A stretch of 24,174 nucleotides of DNA, taken from Veillonella sp. AM51-8BH (GTDB lineage Bacteria > Bacillota > Negativicutes > Veillonellales > Veillonellaceae). The notes beneath the pieces are model-generated. The model had not been told where the DNA came from, did not search any database, and saw only the letters and a list, made by a program, of their open reading frames with translations. Position 1 is the stretch's first letter. The number at the start of each line of letters is the position of its first letter. Location: the NCBI RefSeq assembly GCF_003463825.1, contig NZ_QSDY01000029.1, positions 1 to 24,174 of the forward strand, written 5' to 3'. A program made the position numbers and the translations under genes. Of the stretch, positions 1-8,343 are shown piece by piece.

Positions 1-89
1 TATTTTTATGTGTTTTTCAATTGTTACCAAAATTTTCTACATATTCAGAAAACTTCATTTTTATCTCATTTTTAAATATGTATACATGC

Positions 90-117
90 AAAAAAGCCTG
101 TAAAAACAGGCTTTTTC
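90..117. terminator. Bidirectional terminator after ppk
   Basis: A perfect 11-bp stem, AAAAAGCCTGT / ACAGGCTTTTT, closes a four-A loop at 91-116. There is an A run on one side and a T run on the other, so it can end transcripts on either strand. It lies about 55 nt past the ppk stop codon and closes the polyphosphate operon. The remaining 89 bases to the left edge are very AT-rich, and I see no gene in them. Confidence 0.9.
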
Positions 118-170
118 AGTATTATATAAATGTATTAAAATTCATCATTCAACACTATGTGTGAATTTCA

Positions 171-1229
171 TCATTTATTCATCTTAAACATTGGTTGTAA
201 ACGCTCAATGACGGTCATCGATTCCTTGTGTTCTCCAGCAATAGCTTCTTTCATAAGTTCCTCTTGAGCAGAAATTGGATGTTCTCTATCATTAATTTTA
301 CGATACGAGCCATCTGCTCTCATAATATGAGCTTTTAAAGTATCTTCTAAATATAAATCTAAAATACCTTTAACGCGCTCCTTATGCCGTTTATCTTCAA
401 TAGGAATCATAAGTTCTACACGTTCATTTAAATTTCTCGGCATCCAGTCTGCACTAGATAGGAATAGACTTTCATTCCCCCCATTACGGAAATAGAATAA
501 ACGATGATGTTCTAAAAAACGCCCTACGACGGAACGAACCGTTATATTATCACTAACACCTGCAATGCCAGGCCGTAGTGTACAGATACCACGAACGATA
601 AGATCAATACGAACACCTGTAGCAGAAGCTTCATATAGTTTAGCAATGACTTCTTTATCGAGCAAGGAATTCATTTTGCCAATGATATATGCCTCTTCTC
701 CCTGTTTTGCGAATTCGATTTCACGGTCAATCAATTCCATTATCTTTTCCCGCAAATTTAAAGGGGCTACAATAAATTTATTCCAAATTGGAGGATCGGA
801 ATAACCAGAAATTAAATTGAAGAAGCGAGATGCATCGTCGCCATATTCGTCATTACATGTGAATATGCCACAATCCGTATACATTCGTGCTGTCTTGCCA
901 TTATAGTTACCTGTAGCTAGGTGAACATAACGCCTAATACCCGCATCTTCCCTGCGAACAACCATGGTAATCTTGGAGTGAGTTTTAAGTCCTTTCAAGC
1001 CATAAATAACATGGCAGCCAGCCTTTTCTAGACGGCGTGCCATATGAATATTATTTTCTTCATCAAACCGTGCTTTAACCTCCATAAGTACGGTTACTTG
1101 CTTGCCATTATCAGCTGCTTTTATAAGCGATGCTATAATAGGCGAATCGCCACTGACGCGATATAATGTTTGTTTAATAGCCAATACATCTGGATCCGTA
1201 GCTGCTTGTGCTATAAATTGTTCTACCAC
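171..1229 (-). CDS. ppk: Polyphosphate kinase, C-terminal part (catalytic), separated by frameshift
   Basis: This is the C-terminal half of polyphosphate kinase 1, which reversibly moves the gamma-phosphate of ATP onto a polyphosphate chain. It begins inside the family's conserved stretch (PDVLAIKQTLYR, then GKQVTVLMEVKARFDEENN). It carries HLATGNYN around residue 103, the equivalent of the autophosphorylated histidine (H435 in E. coli), and GRFLEHHR, which holds the second essential histidine. The nominal start is a GTG overlapping the stop of the N-terminal half by 7 nt; no ribosome site is expected there, so it is probably not a true start. Adding one base in the A3 run at 1242-1244 joins the halves into one frame of 705 residues, the usual PPK1 length. 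It is the last gene before the terminator at 90-117. The identity is very secure; whether the break is real is not. Confidence 0.93.
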   Translation of the reverse strand: MVEQFIAQAATDPDVLAIKQTLYRVSGDSPIIASLIKAADNGKQVTVLMEVKARFDEENNIHMARRLEKAGCHVIYGLKGLKTHSKITMVVRREDAGIRRYVHLATGNYNGKTARMYTDCGIFTCNDEYGDDASRFFNLISGYSDPPIWNKFIVAPLNLREKIMELIDREIEFAKQGEEAYIIGKMNSLLDKEVIAKLYEASATGVRIDLIVRGICTLRPGIAGVSDNITVRSVVGRFLEHHRLFYFRNGGNESLFLSSADWMPRNLNERVELMIPIEDKRHKERVKGILDLYLEDTLKAHIMRADGSYRKINDREHPISAQEELMKEAIAGEHKESMTVIERLQPMFKMNK

Positions 1230-2287
1230 CGCAAAAGACTCAAAGGATGGTGAACAAATAAGTCTTGCTTTCCAATGACAGAGAATAGACTTTCTCCTTC
1301 ATGATCTACTAATTCACTAGGAAGTTTAGGTTCAAATGGAGCATAACGAAGATGATCTAGACCTGGATAATTGCAGAAATCAAAATACATACGACAATCA
1401 AGATGACCATCTATACGATATACATCCTTTGGCTCTAATTCAACACTGGTGAGTACAAAGTCTAACAGATTATCCTTTACATCACCACAAACCTCTAATC
1501 GTACCGCATCACCACGACGTCGACGACGCAAAGATGCTTCTACCTCAGAAAGCAAATCTGTTGCTTCTTCTTCATCAATTTCTAAATCCGCATCACGAGT
1601 TATACGGAACACCATAAAATCTTCTATACCATAACCTTGGAAGAATTGAATAGCATAGTAGGTAATCACATCCTCCAAATATACAAAGCGATGTTCCTTA
1701 TTGCTACGGCTAGGTATTTCAATGATACGATTTAGTACAGACGGAATTGGTAAAATTGCGATTTTATAATCTTTTGTACCATCTGGCAATACTTGAAAAA
1801 TACGTACAATGGCATTAATAGTATGGTTTGTTAAAAATGGAAATGGGTGTCCAGAGTCAACGGCTAGAGGAGTTACAACCGGGTAGATATGTTCTTCAAA
1901 ATAGTGCCGTAACCAAGCCTTTGATTTTACGTCTAACTGATCTGGATAGGTAAAATAAAATCCATGAGATTCTAATTCACACAATACATTCTTTAAATAT
2001 GTACTTTGCATCGATACGAGGCGCTGTACAGACTCATCAATAGCTTTTAGCTGTGCCTTAGCATCCATATGAGCCGCATCGTACTTAACAATGCCATTCA
2101 CAACTTGATGACGTAATCCAGCCACACGAATCATAAAGAACTCATCTAAATTAGAGCTAGCAATGGCAATAAATCGGAGTCGTTCTAATAACGGAGTATT
2201 TGTATCAATAGACTCTAATAGGACGCGCTGATTAAACTTTAACCAAGACAATTCACGATTAAAATAATACTTTGCATTATTGAACAT
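1223..2287 (-). CDS. ppk: Polyphosphate kinase, N-terminal part, ended early by frameshift
   Basis: This holds the N and head domains of polyphosphate kinase 1. The N-terminus has the family signature NRELSWLKFNQRVL, followed by SSNLDEFFMIRVAGL. The frame runs correctly as far as DLFVHHP and then leaves the family sequence for six residues (LSLLRW) before a stop. In the neighbouring frame the expected FESFAVVEQF continues, so one base appears to be missing at 1242-1244. The start is an ATG at 2287 with a strong GGAGGGG ribosome site 6 nt away. The ATG lies inside the last codons of the upstream ppx-like gene (11-nt overlap), which indicates translational coupling. On its own this fragment would lack both catalytic histidines and be inactive. 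Confidence 0.93.
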   Translation of the reverse strand: MFNNAKYYFNRELSWLKFNQRVLLESIDTNTPLLERLRFIAIASSNLDEFFMIRVAGLRHQVVNGIVKYDAAHMDAKAQLKAIDESVQRLVSMQSTYLKNVLCELESHGFYFTYPDQLDVKSKAWLRHYFEEHIYPVVTPLAVDSGHPFPFLTNHTINAIVRIFQVLPDGTKDYKIAILPIPSVLNRIIEIPSRSNKEHRFVYLEDVITYYAIQFFQGYGIEDFMVFRITRDADLEIDEEEATDLLSEVEASLRRRRRGDAVRLEVCGDVKDNLLDFVLTSVELEPKDVYRIDGHLDCRMYFDFCNYPGLDHLRYAPFEPKLPSELVDHEGESLFSVIGKQDLFVHHPLSLLRW

Positions 2288-3842
2288 GACGATCCCCTCC
2301 CCTTACTAGTACGATTTCCATACCAAATACCTCTGTAAAGTATTCAGAATCGCGATTAAAGGTCCACCATTCTAAGGAGATATCCTCATTAGTACGACAG
2401 AATACATATAGTACATTATCTCTTTCTTCCAATGTTACATCAGAGATTTTTTGATTGCTCCCCGCGTCGAGTGCACAAGCAACACGAATAATTGCTACTA
2501 GCTTCGTAACCTGAATTTTTTGTAATTCTGTTAATGCATTGAAATACGCATCGTCATCATTTGGTGTTCCCTTGTAGTGGTAATATACAACATTAGCTAC
2601 TACTTGTTTTTCTTCTTCTGAAAGCCCAAATATATCGGTCCCCATTACGATATGATACGCATGCTCCCCATGATTTCGTAAATTTACAAACTTGCCAACC
2701 GAGCAAAGAATGGAAGCTATACGACATAAATATCCCCATCGTTCCGGTAAGCCTTTATGGCGTAAAGCGTTACAGAATAAAGCGCTAAACTTTTCTACCT
2801 CCGCATCATGAATACGGTCTGTATGATATCTGGCGGCCACAGCACGGGCTAACTGTGCATTTTGCTCTCGCAACTGATACATAAATGGATTATTCTCTGA
2901 CTCTACCCCATAGAACCAACTAATGCCTTGAGAGAATGAAAAGCTACTAAAAATTAAAGATTTCGGCCCTATAGCCGTAATAATTTCATTAAATAAAATC
3001 ATGGTAGGCATTAAAATATTAGCCTTATATTCAGGTAATTTATAACGGTTCATCAACTTTGTTGCAGTTACACCATCAAAAGAATTAATAAGACCTTTAA
3101 ATCGTTCTGGCTCAACAGTAATGATATCTTCTTTATTATTTTCTTCTCCCATTAAATGAGTCATATATTGCGCTTCGTCACCAGATAAGACAATACTATC
3201 AATATTAAAGGTTTGTAGTTCTTCACGGAGTGGTCCAATCATACGATGTAAATATTCCGTAATAGCCCTTGGAAATGATATAGAAGATCGTTGATTTCGA
3301 TTAAATGACTCCATAACACGTAAGGAACCACTATGCATATTGCGTTGGAACAGTAAGCTTTCACCACGCCAAACTGTTAAACCGACCCCACCAGATGTAA
3401 TATCTAAGAATAATGTAGCCTTTGTAGGATCAGTTAGATGGTATTGATGTGTCATCTTGTAATATAGTAAGGCGTATTTGTAATATACCTCTTTCGGCAT
3501 ATCGATGACCTCAACACGCATCCCTGTTTGAATATAAATTTGATCTAAAATACTACGACGATTAGTAGCCTCACGTATTACTGTCGTACCATATAGTTTG
3601 GAGCGAGTCACGCCATAATCGGCCATTAATTGTTTATATCCTTTTAAAATATGACAGATTTCTTCAATTGTTTTAAAACTCAACCGAGAGGTTTGAAATA
3701 ATTCTTCCCCAAAGGTTACTTCTCGCGCTGCATAATCGATAACACGTACATCGTCTATGCCTTTATATTCTAATATGGTAATGCTCATGCTACTGGAGCC
3801 CACATGTAACACCGCATATCGTAATGCTTTTGGTAATGCCAT
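2277..3842 (-). CDS. Ppx/GppA-family protein with degenerate phosphate-binding motifs
   Basis: This 521-residue protein has the length and plan of the Ppx/GppA phosphatases, which remove phosphate from polyphosphate or pppGpp: an actin-like ATPase fold, then a helical HD-like C-terminal region (about residues 330-500). The usual first phosphate loop DLGSNS is replaced by HVGSSS near residue 14, and the second loop DLGGASTE by DITSGGVGL near residue 147. The GEEEAR-type stretch with the catalytic glutamate is reduced to PKEVYY. The HD part has NHGEHAYHIV but lacks the LLHDIGK motif seen in its upstream neighbour. It starts with an ATG that shares one base with the repaired upstream stop (TAATG), and it overlaps ppk by 11 nt, so all three are co-translated. 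It may be a binding or regulatory paralogue rather than an active phosphatase; that is inference. Confidence 0.8.
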   Translation of the reverse strand: MALPKALRYAVLHVGSSSMSITILEYKGIDDVRVIDYAAREVTFGEELFQTSRLSFKTIEEICHILKGYKQLMADYGVTRSKLYGTTVIREATNRRSILDQIYIQTGMRVEVIDMPKEVYYKYALLYYKMTHQYHLTDPTKATLFLDITSGGVGLTVWRGESLLFQRNMHSGSLRVMESFNRNQRSSISFPRAITEYLHRMIGPLREELQTFNIDSIVLSGDEAQYMTHLMGEENNKEDIITVEPERFKGLINSFDGVTATKLMNRYKLPEYKANILMPTMILFNEIITAIGPKSLIFSSFSFSQGISWFYGVESENNPFMYQLREQNAQLARAVAARYHTDRIHDAEVEKFSALFCNALRHKGLPERWGYLCRIASILCSVGKFVNLRNHGEHAYHIVMGTDIFGLSEEEKQVVANVVYYHYKGTPNDDDAYFNALTELQKIQVTKLVAIIRVACALDAGSNQKISDVTLEERDNVLYVFCRTNEDISLEWWTFNRDSEYFTEVFGMEIVLVRGGDRHVQ

Positions 3843-4072
3843 TATGCCTCCTTACGAGATTCATGCCACTCTATTTCTAATATTTTCTTGAATTCCTTTT
3901 TGAAAGATTTTGAAAGCTTTTCTACAGCAGTTTTTGTGACACTTACATCGCGTCCCTCTAGGTAAAATGCCTTTATAACTACACTCGTATATTTAATATT
4001 TACCTCTAACCGCTTAATAAATTGTTCATGACTTTCATCAAGAGCCTCTGCTATGGCTAAAATAATGGAAAG
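3842..4072 (-). pseudogene. Out-of-frame C-terminal tail of the ppx/gppA-like gene
   Basis: These 231 bases read open for 76 codons on the minus strand in the frame next to that of the upstream gene, starting LSIILAIAEALDESHEQF and ending in ESRKEA. The sequence has the composition of a real protein, with a basic amphipathic run KLSKSFKKEFKKILEIE, and resembles the last domain of Ppx/GppA proteins. It ends at a TAA whose last base begins the ATG of the next gene, a typical operon junction. It has no start codon or ribosome site of its own. It is best read as the missing end of the gene at 4057-5388. Confidence 0.82.
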
Positions 4073-5388
4073 TTTTTGCCTAATAAGCGTTGCTCTTGAT
4101 CTAATAATTTACCATATAAGAAATTTTTATATTCCTTTGGCGTCAATCCATGAGAGTTCATCACTAAAAATGCACTAAAAGCTTGTTCCACATGGGAAAT
4201 ACCATATAAATTACTATTGACGAGCATATAGCAGCCATGACGGGCATGACTATAATAGTTAACTCGTTTGCCTATATCATGCAACAGTCCCGCTGCAATC
4301 AAACATCGTCTAAAATTCTTATCGGCCTTATGGAGTGGCTCTAATGCATCATATAAAGTAGTAGCTAATTTCGTAATATACTTAGCATGCACGAGCTCAT
4401 GCTTTGTCATACCTAGCAGCACATTTTCCGCAGAGTGGACTAAAATATCTTCGATAATTGAATTTCCACCCAAATAATTTTCTCCATAATAATCGTAAAA
4501 CAAACCTTCCCGTAAACCGCAACCGCCCACAACGAGTGTCTTAGTATTTACATAGTTAAATAGTTCATCCACAATAGTAAGCCCTGCAATGATAATATCT
4601 GCACGGTCCGATGATAAACCACTAATTTTTTTACGAGCCTCTAAGGATTTACCTTTTACATCTTCCAAGATTTCGTGAAATCTATGATATGGTAGTTCAT
4701 AATTATGTAGCTTCGTAATAGGATATGATAGTTTACGTTGATCTATTTTAGCAATATTACGAGCTGTACCACCTATACCTAATAGAGGTAGTTTTATATT
4801 TTGAAGCCACGTATGTTCCTTAATGGTTTTCTTTACGGCCTTCGTCATCTTCTCTAGTTCTTTAGGAGTATACTCATCACCTTTTTGATAGGTTCCTGTT
4901 AAGGTTAGAGCCCCTATAGGTAAGCTAACAGCTTTCACGATATGTCGATTTTTTACTAGCGTTACCTCTGTACTAGCACCACCTAAGTCAAAGATAATAA
5001 AATCTTTGAGCCCAATCGTATTAATAACCCCAAGGAACCCGAGGCGAGCCTCTTCTTCACCAGCAATACATTCTAAATTAAGACCAGTTCGTTCTTTTAC
5101 AGCTTTAATAAAAGCATCTCCATTTTTAGCTAGACGTACTGCAGCCGTAGCAACAGCTTTTATGGTATCTACCTCCATAGCGTCAGCCATATGAACAAAG
5201 CCTTTTAAAGCACGCAGAGAGCGCTCCATTGCCTCATTTGTTAACTCATGAGTGCCCCACATATTTTCACTTAAGCGGACACTCTCTTTTTCTTGATATA
5301 TGAGACGATAACTACCGGTCTTAGAAATCTCATAAATGACAAAACGAACGGAGTTGGATCCTAAATCTATAAATGCAATACGTTTCAT
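4057..5388 (-). CDS. ppx: Exopolyphosphatase / pppGpp phosphatase family protein (truncated by frameshift)
   Basis: This is a Ppx/GppA-type phosphatase that hydrolyses terminal phosphates of polyphosphate or converts pppGpp to ppGpp; sequence alone does not separate the two. Canonical motifs are present: FIDLGSNSVRFVIYE at residues 5-19, GEEEARLGF around residue 114, and FDLGGASTEVTLV around residue 133. A C-terminal HD region contains LLHDIGKRVNYYSHARHG. As read, the frame ends at 443 residues with KNFPLF. The family is normally about 500 residues, and the missing end is found in another frame at 3842-4072. Insertion of one base in the T5 run at 4073-4077 restores a 515-residue protein. The start is an ATG with a GAGG site upstream. 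It is the first gene of the operon, after the terminator at 5445-5482. In ppk operons such an enzyme opposes the kinase. Confidence 0.88.
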   Translation of the reverse strand: MKRIAFIDLGSNSVRFVIYEISKTGSYRLIYQEKESVRLSENMWGTHELTNEAMERSLRALKGFVHMADAMEVDTIKAVATAAVRLAKNGDAFIKAVKERTGLNLECIAGEEEARLGFLGVINTIGLKDFIIFDLGGASTEVTLVKNRHIVKAVSLPIGALTLTGTYQKGDEYTPKELEKMTKAVKKTIKEHTWLQNIKLPLLGIGGTARNIAKIDQRKLSYPITKLHNYELPYHRFHEILEDVKGKSLEARKKISGLSSDRADIIIAGLTIVDELFNYVNTKTLVVGGCGLREGLFYDYYGENYLGGNSIIEDILVHSAENVLLGMTKHELVHAKYITKLATTLYDALEPLHKADKNFRRCLIAAGLLHDIGKRVNYYSHARHGCYMLVNSNLYGISHVEQAFSAFLVMNSHGLTPKEYKNFLYGKLLDQEQRLLGKNFPLF

Positions 5389-5423
5389 GCTACTAACCTC
5401 GACTTACTATAGTTCAGTATGAA

Positions 5424-5437
5424 TATACTTTAGTATA
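5424..5437. repeat. Short palindrome upstream of the polyphosphate operon
   Basis: TATACT and AGTATA flank a two-base centre just after the tatD terminator and 36-49 nt before the ppx start codon. Read on the minus strand, TATACT could serve as a -10 hexamer for the polyphosphate operon, but I see no good -35 at the right distance. It may be a promoter, an operator, or chance in AT-rich DNA. Confidence 0.35.
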
Positions 5438-5439
5438 CC

Positions 5440-5482
5440 ATAGAAAAACGCGATTCTCACCGCTAAGGGAGAATCGCGTTTT
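5440..5482 (-). terminator. Terminator after tatD
   Basis: A perfect 14-bp stem (AAAACGCGATTCTC, 5445-5458, with its complement at 5469-5482) closes a 10-nt loop. Read on the minus strand it ends in a run of five or more T. It lies about 110 nt past the tatD stop and separates the metG-tatD operon from the polyphosphate operon. The T and A runs on both flanks could let it work in both directions, but no plus-strand gene needs it. Confidence 0.9.
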
Positions 5483-5591
5483 ATAATTTATGATTCTAAT
5501 GATTCTGAATAGATATCCTAAGAATTAGAACAATGCCATTAGACGTTTACAATATTTTATTTACCAGCATTTATGTTGACTAACATCAAAA

Positions 5592-6362
5592 TTATTCAAT
5601 ACCAAATACACGTTTACCATTATTATAAGTAATCTCACAGAACTCATCTACATCCATACCTTTAAGGCCAGCAATTTCCTCTGCTACAAACTGAGTCTTG
5701 CTTGGGTCATTGCGACGGCCTCTAAATGGTGGTGGTGTCAAATATGGTGAGTCTGTTTCAATAAGAATTCGATCTAATGGTACTTGTTTAGCCACTTCTT
5801 TAAGGTTTGTAGATTTAGGGAATACCACAGGGCCAGCAAAGGATATGTAGAATCCTAATTTAATAGCTTCTTTTGCCATTTCCCAGCTACCAGAATAACA
5901 GTGGAAAATACCCCAATTATCCTTACCTTCATTGCGCAAGATATTCATAATATCCCCATGTGCATCGCGGTCATGAATAATAATTGGTAAATCTACTTCA
6001 CGAGCAAGCTCTAATTGACGAATGAATACGCGTTTTTGTGTTTCACGGTCAGAAAAATCATAGTAATAATCTAAGCCAATTTCACCGATTGCACGTACTT
6101 TATCATTATTAAGGGCTTGATCCTTATAGAACTCATAGTCTTCTTCTGTAAAATCTTTAGACTCATGAGGATGTGTACCTACAGCGGCATATAAACGATC
6201 ATACTGTTCCGCCAAAGCTAGTCCTGATTCAACAGTACCTCGGTCGACCCCTGGAATCATAATGTATTCTACGCCTGCATCAAAGCAAGCTTGTAACATC
6301 TCATCACGGTCGTTGTCAAAACGACCGTCATTTACATGAGCATGGGAATCAAAGAGTTTCAT
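5592..6362 (-). CDS. tatD: TatD-family metal-dependent deoxyribonuclease
   Basis: This 256-residue TIM-barrel hydrolase of the TatD family is likely a cytoplasmic metal-dependent DNase (3'-5' exonuclease in characterised members). The metal ligands of the family are visible: HAH at residues 7-9, the glutamate in AIGEIGLDYY near 95, IIIHDRDAHG near 127, FHCYSG near 153, and the aspartate in ETDSPYLTPPP near 205. Length is normal. Its ATG shares one base with the metG stop (TAATG), so it is translationally coupled to metG, with only a weak AGGAA site in front. The metS-yabD pair of B. subtilis has the same order. It is the last gene of the operon. Confidence 0.95.
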   Translation of the reverse strand: MKLFDSHAHVNDGRFDNDRDEMLQACFDAGVEYIMIPGVDRGTVESGLALAEQYDRLYAAVGTHPHESKDFTEEDYEFYKDQALNNDKVRAIGEIGLDYYYDFSDRETQKRVFIRQLELAREVDLPIIIHDRDAHGDIMNILRNEGKDNWGIFHCYSGSWEMAKEAIKLGFYISFAGPVVFPKSTNLKEVAKQVPLDRILIETDSPYLTPPPFRGRRNDPSKTQFVAEEIAGLKGMDVDEFCEITYNNGKRVFGIE

Positions 6363-8308
6363 TATTTAACCACACTTCCTGCTGGTAAAGATTCGATATT
6401 TGTTACCTCTAAATGTTCTTCCCAATCAGATGCAGATAGAATCATGCCATAAGACTCAATGCCCATCATCTTCTTAGGAGCCAAGTTAGCCAAGTAAATT
6501 ACCTTTTTACCAACCATAGTTTCTGGTTCATAATATTGAGAGATACCGCTTAATACTGTGCGTTCTTCAATACCGATATCCAATACGAATTTCAATAATT
6601 TCTTGGACTTAGGAACCTTTTCACAGCTTACAACTTTTGCTACACGAAGATCTAATTTTTCAAAATCATCGTACGTAATGTTTTCTTTTAATGGTGGAAT
6701 ATTAGATGTGTCTACAGATTCTTCAACCTTCTCTTCCACAACAACTTCTACCATTTCAGGAATTTCAAAACGTGGGTAAATAGGATCACCTTTTACAACC
6801 TTTGTACCTGTTGGAATTAAGCCCCAGACTTTTGCATCCTCAAGAGTAGCATCTGTAAAGCCTACAAGTCCTAATTGGTCCCAGATTTTTGGAGCACCTA
6901 CAGGGATAACAGGACTTACTAAGATTGCAATAATACGCAATGCTTCTGCCAAGTGATACATAGCAGATTGTAAGCGTTCTTTATCATGAGCATCTTCAGA
7001 TTTAGCCAATACCCAAGGCATTGTTTCATCAATGTATTTATTCATGCGACCAATAAAGGCCCATACGGATTTAATCGCTTTATTAAGCTCCATATTTTCC
7101 ATAGCCGCTTCAAAATCTTTTGCAGTTTGAACAGCTAGTGTAGATACATCGCGGTCCAAATCATCCATATCATCGCATTTTGTAATCACACCACCATGGT
7201 ATTTTTCAATCATCGCAATGGTACGGTTCAACAAGTTACCCAAATCGTTAGATAAGTCGGCATTAATTTTTGTCACAAAGTTAGGCAATGTAAAGTTACC
7301 ATCATTACCAAGTGTAATTTCACTCAATAAATAATAACGCAAGGAATCTGCCCCATATGTATCGATCAATGGAATAGGATCGATAACATTACCTAAGGAT
7401 TTACTCATTTTAGTGCCGTCAACGATCATCCAACCGTGGCCAAATACCTTTTTAGGTAATGGCAATTCAAGACTCATGAGCATCATAGGCCAAATAATTG
7501 TATGGAAACGTACGATTTCCTTACCTACTAAGTGAAGATCTGCTGGCCAGTATTTTTTATATAATTCACCATCACCATCAAATGGAGAAAGTGCACTAAT
7601 ATAGTTTACCAATGCATCGAACCAAACATATACGACATGTTTAGGATCAAATGGTACCTTGATACCCCAGTCAAAGGATGTACGAGATACAGCTAAGTCT
7701 TCAAGTCCTTGTTTTACGAATTGGATCATTTCGTTACGACGAGATTCAGGTTGAATAAAATCAGGGTTTTCTTCGATAAATTTCAACCATTGATCTGTAT
7801 ATTTAGCGAGTTTAAAGAAGTAGCTTTCCTCTTTAACCTTTTCTACAGGACGACCACAATCTGGGCATGTATGATTTTCACCTAGCTTTTGCTCAGTCCA
7901 GAATGTTTCACAAGGTGTACAATACCAACCTTCATACTCAGCCTTGTAAATATCGCCTTTTTCATACGCTTTAGTGAAAAGCTCTTGTACTACCTTCTCA
8001 TGGCGTTCATCAGTAGTACGAATGAAGTCATCGTTGGAAATATGCATTTTTTCCCACAATGCTTTAAAGCCGTTTACGATATTTGTAGTATATTCAAGAG
8101 GTGTAATACCTTGTGCTTCTGCAGCGCGTTGAATTTTTTGACCGTGTTCATCAGAACCAGTTAAGAAACGCACATCATAGCCAGCTAAGCGTTTAAAGCG
8201 CGCAATTGTATCGGCTACAGATGTACAATAGGTATGACCAATGTGCAACTTAGCACTTGGATAATAAATTGGTGTCGTAATATAATACGTTTTTTTTGTG
8301 TCTCCCAT
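6362..8308 (-). CDS. metG: Methionyl-tRNA synthetase
   Basis: This enzyme charges tRNA-Met with methionine, using ATP, in the cytoplasm. All class I landmarks are visible: HIGH at residues 22-25, a single zinc knuckle with Cys130, Cys133, Cys148 and Cys151, and KMSKS at 300-304. A C-terminal tRNA-binding domain of the EMAP/Trbp111 type (about 545-648, with LDLRVAKVVSCEKVPKSKKL) follows an acidic linker. The 648-residue length is typical of Firmicute enzymes with the fused tRNA-binding domain. The ATG has AAGGAG 7 nt upstream, and a small hairpin (8324-8343) lies just before that site. I find no T-box leader, which fits a gene inside an operon: rsmI is upstream with a 34-nt gap and tatD downstream overlaps by one base. 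Confidence 0.98.
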   Translation of the reverse strand: MGDTKKTYYITTPIYYPSAKLHIGHTYCTSVADTIARFKRLAGYDVRFLTGSDEHGQKIQRAAEAQGITPLEYTTNIVNGFKALWEKMHISNDDFIRTTDERHEKVVQELFTKAYEKGDIYKAEYEGWYCTPCETFWTEQKLGENHTCPDCGRPVEKVKEESYFFKLAKYTDQWLKFIEENPDFIQPESRRNEMIQFVKQGLEDLAVSRTSFDWGIKVPFDPKHVVYVWFDALVNYISALSPFDGDGELYKKYWPADLHLVGKEIVRFHTIIWPMMLMSLELPLPKKVFGHGWMIVDGTKMSKSLGNVIDPIPLIDTYGADSLRYYLLSEITLGNDGNFTLPNFVTKINADLSNDLGNLLNRTIAMIEKYHGGVITKCDDMDDLDRDVSTLAVQTAKDFEAAMENMELNKAIKSVWAFIGRMNKYIDETMPWVLAKSEDAHDKERLQSAMYHLAEALRIIAILVSPVIPVGAPKIWDQLGLVGFTDATLEDAKVWGLIPTGTKVVKGDPIYPRFEIPEMVEVVVEEKVEESVDTSNIPPLKENITYDDFEKLDLRVAKVVSCEKVPKSKKLLKFVLDIGIEERTVLSGISQYYEPETMVGKKVIYLANLAPKKMMGIESYGMILSASDWEEHLEVTNIESLPAGSVVK

Positions 8309-8323
8309 GATGAGTCTCCTTCT

Positions 8324-8343
8324 AACCTTCGAATGGGAAGGTT
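8324..8343 (-). other. Small intergenic hairpin ahead of the metG ribosome site
   Basis: AACCTTC and GAAGGTT form a 7-bp stem around a 6-nt loop between the rsmI stop and metG. There is no T tract, so it is not a convincing terminator. It sits 2 nt before the metG AAGGAG site and might influence mRNA processing or stability within the operon. Confidence 0.4.
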
